A stretch of DNA of 64,000 bases from contig NZ_BGZH01000005.1 in the NCBI RefSeq assembly GCF_009617755.1, positions 62,001-126,000 of the forward strand. The letters run 5' to 3'. The DNA comes from Marinobacter salsuginis. Its GTDB lineage: Bacteria > Pseudomonadota > Gammaproteobacteria > Pseudomonadales > Oleiphilaceae. A program made the position numbers and the translations under genes. This document shows, one piece after another, positions 57,486-64,000 of the stretch (positions are counted from its first letter, which is position 1; the number at the start of each line of letters is the position of its first letter). The notes beneath the pieces were generated by a model, which worked only from the letters and a program-made list of their open reading frames with translations, was not told the origin of the DNA and did no database searches.

Positions 57486-59561
57486 ATGACGTCACTGGAT
57501 GACATACCGGTCACCCAGCTCAAGGGCGTAGGGAACGCCCTGGCGGAGAAACTCGCCAAGCTGGGTATCACCTCCCTGCAGGATCTGTTGTTCCATTTGC
57601 CCCATCGGTACGAAGACCGCACCCGTATCGTACCCATGGGAAGCCTTCGCATTGGCGATGTGGCGGTGGTTGAAGGGGAGGTGATGAAAGCCGATCTCGT
57701 GATGGGGCGCAGGCGCAGCCTGCAGGTGACTCTGCGGGATAACAGCGGCTTCCTGGTGATGCGTTTTTTTCATTTCAACGCCGCCCAGAAGAACCAGCTG
57801 AGCGAGGGCGCCAGGGTTCGCTGCTTTGGCGAGGTTCGTCCGGGCCGTGCAGGTTATGAGTTTTACCACCCGGAATACCAGGTTAATCCACCGCCTATGC
57901 CAGCTGAAGGTGAGGCTACCCTGACGCCGGTTTACCCACTGACCGAGGGGATTCAGCAGCCCCGGGTGCGCTCGCTGTGCCAGCAGGCCCTGGGCTATCT
58001 CCAGCGGTTCCCGATTCGCGACTGGCTGCCGGAGAATCTGCTGGCCGAGTACCAGTTGCCCGGAATCACCGACGCCGTGCAGCTTGTGCATTCCCCTCCT
58101 GCGAGCGCACCGGTAAATCTCCTGATGGAGGGGCGTCACCCGGCTCAGCAGCGCCTGGTAATGGAGGAGTTGCTGGCGCACCAACTTAGCTTGCTTCAGG
58201 TACGCGAACAAATCCAGGCCAGGGAGGCGCTGCCACTTTTGCCCACGGGGGATCTGCCCGACCGTTTCCTGGATTCCCTGCCTTTCGCGCTCACCGGTGC
58301 CCAGCGTCATGTGCTGGCCGACATCCGTCAGGACCTGAGTCAGCCGCTGCCAATGCTCCGGCTTGTCCAGGGGGATGTTGGCTCCGGCAAGACCGTGGTG
58401 GCGGCGCTAGCCGCCTTGCAGGCCATTGGCGCCGGTGCCCAGGTGGCATTGATGGCGCCCACCGAAATCCTCGCTGAACAGCATTTCCAGAATTTCCGGG
58501 CCTGGCTGGAGCCACTCGGTATTCGCCTCGCCTGGCTATCCGGGAAGGTCAAGGGTAAGGCCCGGGCTGAAACACTGGACGCGGTCCAATCTGGCAATGC
58601 CACCGTGGTGATAGGCACCCATGCCTTGTTCCAGGAAGACGTCGAGTTTCACCGCCTTGCCCTGGTGATCGTGGACGAACAGCATCGTTTCGGCGTACAC
58701 CAGAGGCTGGCCTTGCGGGAAAAGGGCGTGGGTGGGTCGCTGGCACCCCACCAGCTGATCATGACGGCAACGCCGATTCCCCGAACGCTGGCCATGAGCG
58801 CCTATGCAGACCTGGATACCTCAGTTATTGACGAACTTCCGCCGGGCAGAAAGCCGATAGAAACCATCGTGATTCCCGACAGCCGCAGGGAAGATGTGAT
58901 TGAACGGGTTCGCAGCGCTTGCCGTGAAGGGCGACAGGCCTACTGGGTTTGCACTCTCATAGAAGAATCCGAAGCCCTGCAGTGTCAGGCGGCAGAGGTC
59001 ACCGCTCAGGAGTTGGCCGAGCGATTGCCGGATCTGAAGGTGGGGCTGGTGCACGGGCGGCTAAAGGCTCAGGAAAAGGCGGCGGTGATGGAGCAGTTCA
59101 AGGTAGGCGAATTGGATCTGCTGGTTGCAACCACGGTTATTGAGGTGGGCGTGGACGTACCGAACGCCTCGCTGATTATCATTGAAAACCCTGAACGGCT
59201 TGGGCTGGCACAGCTGCATCAGCTTCGCGGTCGTGTTGGCAGGGGCGAGCAGGCCAGTTTCTGTGTGCTGATGTATCACCCGCCGTTGTCTGTGAATGGC
59301 AAGGCACGGCTACAGGCCCTGAGGGACAGTCAGGATGGCTTCTTCATCGCCGAGAAAGACCTGGAAATCAGGGGGCCGGGAGAGGTGTTGGGGACCCGGC
59401 AAACCGGTATGATGCAGTTTCGGCTGGCGGACTTTGAACGGGACAAGGGCTGGATCGAGCCGGTTCGGGAAATGGCGCCAGGCCTGATGGCTCATCCGGA
59501 GATTGTCGGCGCTCTGGTTCGACGTTGGCTTGGTGAAAGAACCCGTTACGGTGATGTGTAA
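57486..59561 (+). CDS. recG: ATP-dependent DNA helicase RecG
   Basis: 691 residues. Wedge/OB domain (VAVVEGEVMKADLVMGRRRSL), Walker A GDVGSGKTVVAALAAL, DEQH box VIVDEQHRFGVHQR, and C-terminal TRG-type VATTVIEVGVDVPNASLI and QLRGRVGRG. Regresses stalled forks and processes R-loops. Co-transcribed with oxyR as in Pseudomonas. Confidence 0.96.
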   Translation: MTSLDDIPVTQLKGVGNALAEKLAKLGITSLQDLLFHLPHRYEDRTRIVPMGSLRIGDVAVVEGEVMKADLVMGRRRSLQVTLRDNSGFLVMRFFHFNAAQKNQLSEGARVRCFGEVRPGRAGYEFYHPEYQVNPPPMPAEGEATLTPVYPLTEGIQQPRVRSLCQQALGYLQRFPIRDWLPENLLAEYQLPGITDAVQLVHSPPASAPVNLLMEGRHPAQQRLVMEELLAHQLSLLQVREQIQAREALPLLPTGDLPDRFLDSLPFALTGAQRHVLADIRQDLSQPLPMLRLVQGDVGSGKTVVAALAALQAIGAGAQVALMAPTEILAEQHFQNFRAWLEPLGIRLAWLSGKVKGKARAETLDAVQSGNATVVIGTHALFQEDVEFHRLALVIVDEQHRFGVHQRLALREKGVGGSLAPHQLIMTATPIPRTLAMSAYADLDTSVIDELPPGRKPIETIVIPDSRREDVIERVRSACREGRQAYWVCTLIEESEALQCQAAEVTAQELAERLPDLKVGLVHGRLKAQEKAAVMEQFKVGELDLLVATTVIEVGVDVPNASLIIIENPERLGLAQLHQLRGRVGRGEQASFCVLMYHPPLSVNGKARLQALRDSQDGFFIAEKDLEIRGPGEVLGTRQTGMMQFRLADFERDKGWIEPVREMAPGLMAHPEIVGALVRRWLGERTRYGDV

Positions 59562-59607
59562 AGCGTCCATCAAGGCCTCGAAAGCGTATGAAATCGTTCT
59601 GGAAATA

Positions 59608-59653
59608 GAGTTCAGTCAACCCCGGGGTCATTTCTTTACCCTATACTGAACTC
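59608..59653. promoter_or_regulatory. Inverted repeat across the promoter region of the HDOD gene
   Basis: GAGTTCAGT (59608-59616) and ACTGAACTC (59645-59653) are exact complements 28 bases apart; the right arm overlaps a TATACT -10 box at 59642-59647. Suggests an operator pair; no regulator named. Confidence 0.4.
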
Positions 59654-59711
59654 AACATGATTTCCGCCATCGGGTAATCCGACGGAAAACAGCAATATTC
59701 GGGAGATTTTT

Positions 59712-61076
59712 ATGGAATTACCTGTCGCAGTTCAGCAGGCTCTGGGTGAGACCGCCGCGGGTGTATCCTTGAGGGATGTTAGCACCGCCAGCCGAAAAGA
59801 ACTGTTACGCATGGTCTTGCTGACTGATGAGCAAGGAAACTTTCAGGTGATTTGTCGCAAGGACGATCTGATTGATTTAGAACAGATGAACAAGGAACTC
59901 GGGCGCGATCTACGTCTGATGAAGCGCAGGGAACAAGTGCGGGTGAGAGAACGGGCGGGCCTTAAAGCGCTTCCGGCATTGCCGTCATTGACCGGCTGGC
60001 CAACGCTTGTTGATGAGCGTGTAGATCAACTTTCTGCGGTTGCGTTGGAGCTTGGCGAACAAAACCTGGCGATGGTAATGCCCGCAGAGGACTTTCAGGC
60101 TCTGACAGCCAACGCCGATAGGCTTTCTCTTGCGGTCGCCCTGAAATCTATTTCCGTGAATTATGATGACCACGACAGAGATCGGGATCAATTCCATTCG
60201 GCCATCAAGAAATTCACCGGTCTGAGAATACAACAGCGACTGGAAGACACTCTTGAGCTGCCGCCGCTGCCGGAAACGGCCCAGCGGATTATCCATCTCA
60301 GGGTCAATCCGAACGCCGTCATGGGTGACCTCGTTGATATTGTCGAGAGTGACCCAAGCCTCGCAGCACAAGTGGTGAGCTGGGCATCCTCTTCGTTCTA
60401 TGCGGCGGCAGGCCAGGTAAAGTCAGTGCACGACGCCGTTTCCCGGGTGCTCGGTTTCGATCTGGTCATGAACCTGGCGATGGGCCTTTCTCTCGGGCGG
60501 GCACTAAAGCAGCCCCAGGATCACCCGGAGGGCTACGTTGATTACTGGCAGCAGGCAATCTGGCAGGCTCAGTCAGCGGGCATCCTGGCCAGCATGATGC
60601 CTCGTGGTGAGCGACCAGTGTTCGGCCTTGCCTACCTCGGCGGACTGCTCCATAACTTCGGTCATCTGGTTCTTGCACAGGTGTTCCCACCCCATTTCAA
60701 GCTGGTGTGCCGGTCACTGGAAGTAAATCCCGATATTGATTCTTCGGTTATCGAGCACTATCTGCTTGGCATTACCCGGGAACAGATCGCCGCCCAGCTG
60801 ATGGAGAACTGGGGCATGCCGGACGAGGTTACCCTGGCGATCCGCTATCAGAAGAACTCCTCGTACGATGGCAGTCACAGCGTCTATGCCAGGTTGCTGT
60901 GGTTGGGCCGTCAGTTGCTAACGGCCAGGGGCGTGGCTCTGGGCGCGGGAGAGGAAGTCAGTCAGGGGTTTTATGATGGGCTCGGGCTCGATCGGGCGCA
61001 GGTTGAAGAACAGTTTGATGAACTGGTTAACAGCAAGGACAGTGTGATGGCCATGGCCGGCATGATGAGCCAGTAG
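59712..61076 (+). CDS. Aminoacyl-tRNA deacylase-like and HDOD domain protein
   Basis: 454 residues. Residues 1-150 look like a YbaK-type aminoacyl-tRNA deacylase domain (LLRMVLLTDEQGNFQVIC; DLEQMNKELGRDLRLMKRRE), followed by an HDOD signalling domain (about 190-400; LPPLPETAQRIIHLRVNPNA, LVDIVESDPSLAAQVVSWASS, LGGLLHNFGHLVL). HDOD proteins lack full HD activity and act as regulators. The name used here is that of a recognised two-domain family. Confidence 0.8.
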   Translation: MELPVAVQQALGETAAGVSLRDVSTASRKELLRMVLLTDEQGNFQVICRKDDLIDLEQMNKELGRDLRLMKRREQVRVRERAGLKALPALPSLTGWPTLVDERVDQLSAVALELGEQNLAMVMPAEDFQALTANADRLSLAVALKSISVNYDDHDRDRDQFHSAIKKFTGLRIQQRLEDTLELPPLPETAQRIIHLRVNPNAVMGDLVDIVESDPSLAAQVVSWASSSFYAAAGQVKSVHDAVSRVLGFDLVMNLAMGLSLGRALKQPQDHPEGYVDYWQQAIWQAQSAGILASMMPRGERPVFGLAYLGGLLHNFGHLVLAQVFPPHFKLVCRSLEVNPDIDSSVIEHYLLGITREQIAAQLMENWGMPDEVTLAIRYQKNSSYDGSHSVYARLLWLGRQLLTARGVALGAGEEVSQGFYDGLGLDRAQVEEQFDELVNSKDSVMAMAGMMSQ

Positions 61077-61103
61077 CAGACAGCCTTTTCCAGGCTCTTA
61101 CCA

Positions 61104-61127
61104 AAAAAAGCCGGCCCCAAGGCCGGC
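61104..61127 (-). terminator. Rho-independent terminator (minus strand)
   Basis: Minus-strand GCCGGCC-TTGG-GGCCGGC followed by seven T; ends the minus-strand transcript from the DUF2489 gene or a small RNA after it. Confidence 0.8.
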
Positions 61128-61290
61128 AAGCTCACCCGCTTTATTGCAGTGTCGTCCAAACTTATCAGGAGAAAACAACGTTAGGTGGCACCTTCCGCAG
61201 ATGATAGGTGCGTCCCTGTTTTCAATTTAGACCCTGATAGAAAAAAGAAAAGTCAACAGTTGTAACTGTGAAGGAATGAGCAGGGTGTCA
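61110..61290 (-). ncRNA. Candidate small RNA or leader, low confidence
   Basis: The 335-base gap 61077-61411 has no ORF worth calling. On the minus strand, a TTGACT -35-like box (61251-61256) precedes a stretch with a GCACCT/AGGTGC hairpin and ends in a GC-rich terminator at 61104-61127. The -10 box is weak (TCTAAA at 19-base spacing). It may simply be the 3' UTR of the DUF2489 gene. Confidence 0.25.
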
Positions 61291-61411
61291 GTTTTTCGAA
61301 TCTACAGAACCTTTTGATTTGCTGAACTAAAATATCTGTTTTACCACTATTCGAGTTACAAAATGTTACAAAAATGAGGTCTGACCAGTTGCTGCGAGCG
61401 CGTAACTGCGG

Positions 61412-61867
61412 TCAAAAAGAATGGTGTCGGACAGCCGTTGCCGCTCTGCGAATCTCGTCGGCGTGTTTCTGCTCAACCTCAAATCGTTCCTTGTCCATTT
61501 TATCCACGAACTTCGTTTCCGTTGCCTGACGGGCCCGATGGGTGGGCATGTGCTGCAGTTGGTCGTGTACTTCCTGAAAAATCCTGAAGGGCGCCTGATC
61601 CAACAACTCCGGGGCAATGTGGTCGAGGAGGCCCTTTAGCCTGAGGCAGGCTTCCGAGTATTCGATCTGGTCCTCTTCAACCGCCATAGCGATGACCCGG
61701 ATACTGCGGATCATGTCTTTTCTGCGGTTGGTCTGGAACTCCTCCGCCTTGGCCTGCCGCTTGCGGCTTTCCGAGAGCAATCCTATTTGACGGCGGATAA
61801 ACACCAGCAAAAGGATAATGGCGACCAGGCCAGCGATGATCAGACTCCATTGCAGCCACTGGGGCAT
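61412..61867 (-). CDS. DUF2489 membrane-anchored protein
   Basis: 151 residues. One N-terminal membrane helix (LQWSLIIAGLVAIILLLVFI), then a helical cytoplasmic domain with IRSIRVIAMAVEEDQIEYSEACLRLKGLLDH, which matches DUF2489. Function unknown. It follows the molybdopterin oxidoreductase gene by 19 bases. Confidence 0.8.
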   Translation of the reverse strand: MPQWLQWSLIIAGLVAIILLLVFIRRQIGLLSESRKRQAKAEEFQTNRRKDMIRSIRVIAMAVEEDQIEYSEACLRLKGLLDHIAPELLDQAPFRIFQEVHDQLQHMPTHRARQATETKFVDKMDKERFEVEQKHADEIRRAATAVRHHSF

Positions 61868-61886
61868 TATCGACTCCTTTTTTGAA

Positions 61887-64000
61887 TCAAGCCCGTTTGC
61901 GTTGGCGCTCCGGGCGCCAGACTTTCACACTGACGGGTTGCCCATTCAATACGGAAGTACCGGAGAGCGGATCAATATCGCCGTCGCTGAGCACATCGTT
62001 GATGCTGGCGCCAGCGTGGGCTGTTGCCACCGACTGGCCGGTGCCCTCCCGGTCATGGCCCCAGCCATGGGGAATGGACACCACGCCCGGCATGAGATCC
62101 TCGGTGATCTCGACCGGTAAAACAATCTGCCCGGATTCAGAGGCAATCTCGGCGGAGTCAGCCGCCTGCAAACCTAGGCGACTGGCATCCCTGGGGTGGA
62201 TCATCAAAGTGCAACGGTCCTTGCCTTTTACCAGCCGCTGACTGTTGTGCATCCACGAGTTGTTGCTTCGGACATGGCGCCGGCCGATCAGTTGGAGGGA
62301 ATCTCCTCCGGGAGCTGCCAGGGTATCGCGCAGCCTCCCGAGATCGTCAAGGTAGCGCCTGGGGGCAAGGTTGATCTTGCCGTCGCGTGTAAACAGCCGC
62401 TCTGGCAGGGATGGTCGCAGCGGCCCGAGATCGACCCCATTCGGATTATCCTTCAGGGCGCTCAAGGATAGTCCTTTGGGTAGTTCGTCCCAGTGGCGGT
62501 TCAGGGGGCTGAGTTTGGCCAGGCCACGAAGCGGGTTTCGCTTCGGCAGGATGTCAATGGCGAGATCAACCGCGGGCTGCACAAAGCCCCGGGCGCGTCC
62601 GGCATCAGCGCCATAGGGACCTGAGCGCAACAGCAGATCAAGAATGGGATCGGGGCCAATCTGTTTGAAAGCGCGCCAGCCCAGCTCCGTGCGCATGGGG
62701 AGCTTCCCGCCTTTCTGGAGCTTTTCCAGCCGATGGGCCAGTTCCAGCAAGATCTGCCAGTCATGGCGGGTGTCCGGGCCGGCATCGAACAGTGCTTCGC
62801 TGTATTTGGCGAAATTGCGCACCGCAAACATGCTGAAAATCAGGTCGTAGTGGCTGCGTTCCAATGCCGCTGTTGGCGGCAGAATGATATCGGCATGACG
62901 GGTAGTTTCGTTCAGGTAATAGTCCACCGATACCATGAAGTCGAGGCCGGTGAGAGCCTCTTCCAGGCGTCGCCCGTTAGGGCTGGAAAGCACCGGGTTG
63001 CCGGCAACGGTGACAAAGGCTCGGATCTGCCCTTCACCGGGTGTCAGCATCTCATCGGCCATGGTGCTGGCAGGATACTCACCGGCGAACTCAGGCAACC
63101 CCTTGACGCGGCTGTGGCGTTTGCCGAAGTGGCCTTTTTGACCGGCCATGGCGCCGAGTTCCACCAGATCGATCGCCGGTTGCGAAAACAGAACTCCGCC
63201 CGGCAGATCCAGTTTCCCGGTCAGGATATTAAGGCAGTAGGCCAGCCAGGTAGCCACACCGCCAAACGTCTGGGTGCTGGTGCCCATCCGGGTATACAGG
63301 GCCGCCTTCCGGGTATTGGCCAGTTGCCTGGCCAGCGCCCGGATGTCCTCTGCGGAGATGCCGGTGGGCTCACTGACGGCCTCGGGGGTGAAGCTGAGGG
63401 CGGCCAGACGCAGAAGGTCTACGTCCTTCACCAAGCGCTCGGCCGGTCCAGGATCCACCAACCCTTCTTCAAACAATGTATGCACCATAGCCATCAGCAT
63501 CAGGGCATCGCTTCCGGGCCGGATGAAATGGAACTCGTCGGCCAGCTTCGCGGTCTCGGTGCGGCGCGGGTCAACCACGATCATCCTGCCTCCGCGCTGT
63601 TTCAGGGCCTTGAGCCGTCCTCGAAAGTCCGGAACGGTCATCAGGCTACCATTGGATGCCATGGGATTGGCGCCAATGCAGATAAACAGATCCGTGTGAT
63701 CGATGTCGGGAATGGGAAACAGAACCTGGTGCCCGAACATCTCCAGGCTGGCCAGCATGTGAGGTAGTTGATCGTTCGAGGTTGCCGAGAACCGGTTCTG
63801 TGTTCCGATTGCCCGCAGCAACGGCATGGTGGCAACCAGAGATCCGTGGTTGTGGACATTCGGGTTGCCCAGATAGACGCCGATGCTGTTGCGACCGTGG
63901 TCCTGACGGGTCTGGTGGAGTTTTTCGGCGACCAGATCAAAGGCCTCGGCCCATTCCATTTCCTGCCAGCCGCTCTGGGTCTTCCGGACCGGCTTTTTCA
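61887..64000 (-). CDS. Molybdopterin-dependent oxidoreductase, partial at window end
   Basis: Over 700 residues visible; the frame continues upstream past the window end, so the N-terminus (where any 4Fe-4S site would be) is missing. Molybdopterin superfamily core: DLFICIGANPMASNGSLMTVPDFRGRL, IVVDPRRTETAKLADEFHFIRPGSDALMLMAMV, then the C-terminal MGD-binding domain with NSWMHNSQRLVKGKDRCTLMIHP and GWGHDREGTG. Likely a BisC/formate-dehydrogenase-like relative; substrate not inferable from this part. Confidence 0.88.
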   Translation of the reverse strand, partial: KKPVRKTQSGWQEMEWAEAFDLVAEKLHQTRQDHGRNSIGVYLGNPNVHNHGSLVATMPLLRAIGTQNRFSATSNDQLPHMLASLEMFGHQVLFPIPDIDHTDLFICIGANPMASNGSLMTVPDFRGRLKALKQRGGRMIVVDPRRTETAKLADEFHFIRPGSDALMLMAMVHTLFEEGLVDPGPAERLVKDVDLLRLAALSFTPEAVSEPTGISAEDIRALARQLANTRKAALYTRMGTSTQTFGGVATWLAYCLNILTGKLDLPGGVLFSQPAIDLVELGAMAGQKGHFGKRHSRVKGLPEFAGEYPASTMADEMLTPGEGQIRAFVTVAGNPVLSSPNGRRLEEALTGLDFMVSVDYYLNETTRHADIILPPTAALERSHYDLIFSMFAVRNFAKYSEALFDAGPDTRHDWQILLELAHRLEKLQKGGKLPMRTELGWRAFKQIGPDPILDLLLRSGPYGADAGRARGFVQPAVDLAIDILPKRNPLRGLAKLSPLNRHWDELPKGLSLSALKDNPNGVDLGPLRPSLPERLFTRDGKINLAPRRYLDDLGRLRDTLAAPGGDSLQLIGRRHVRSNNSWMHNSQRLVKGKDRCTLMIHPRDASRLGLQAADSAEIASESGQIVLPVEITEDLMPGVVSIPHGWGHDREGTGQSVATAHAGASINDVLSDGDIDPLSGTSVLNGQPVSVKVWRPERQRKRA

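Overview
The window reads as chromosomal DNA of a marine gammaproteobacterium, most likely Marinobacter or a close relative. The GC content is moderately high and gene spacing is tight. The order of several blocks matches Pseudomonas-type chromosomes: trmB/hemW/rdgB/DUF4426/metW/metX/yggT/proC/yggS/pilT/pilU, polA next to a DUF2782 gene, pyrE-crc-rph, gmk-rpoZ-spoT-ridA, oxyR-recG, and glnK-amtB divergent from ubiK-comM. The genus is an inference from gene content and order; no rRNA or other marker gene is present. I found no prophage, IS element, CRISPR array, tRNA or rRNA. It is mainly housekeeping DNA with accessory regulators.

Layout. 1-9000: a 5'-truncated membrane sensor kinase, a small secreted protein, a PlpD-like patatin autotransporter, a GntR regulator, a cardiolipin synthase and an AraC regulator, then an overlooked 30-residue ORF with a strong ribosome site and its own terminator. 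9000-19800: hydrolase, SMP-30-like protein, thioesterase, quinone-type oxidoreductase, Na+/H+ antiporter, tcdA, an acyl-CoA dehydrogenase, an SDR, and an ECF sigma/ChrR anti-sigma pair. 19800-28600: AraC regulator, divergent speA and speE (polyamines), glnK-amtB (ammonium) with a readable sigma-54/NtrC control region, ubiK, comM, trmB. 28600-40200: a minus-strand housekeeping run (hemW, rdgB, metW, metX, a dynamin-like GTPase, yggT, proC, yggS), then pilT and pilU on the plus strand (twitching motility motors). 40200-49800: fadL, polA, small envelope proteins, pyrE, a crc-like gene, rph. 49800-64000: yicC, a pseudouridine synthase, gmk, rpoZ, spoT, ridA, an epimerase-like gene, oxyR, recG, a deacylase-like/HDOD protein, a DUF2489 protein and a 3'-terminal fragment of a molybdopterin oxidoreductase.

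The items I judge most worth following up are not in the large ORFs. (1) Two copies, about 10 kb apart, of a three-stem palindromic element (38933-39040 between pilT and pilU; 48927-49028 between crc and rph). The junction sequence is conserved while the stems differ but stay self-complementary, which is the signature of a structured RNA or a mobile palindromic repeat. (2) The 30-residue ORF at 8850-8942, divergent from an AraC-type regulator. (3) A possible small RNA on the minus strand near 15371-15454 with a Fur-box-like sequence over its -10. (4) A textbook-like NtrC/sigma-54 arrangement upstream of glnK. (5) A TGATCC-N16-CGTAAA promoter just upstream of the ECF sigma gene, as expected for RpoE-ChrR autoregulation.
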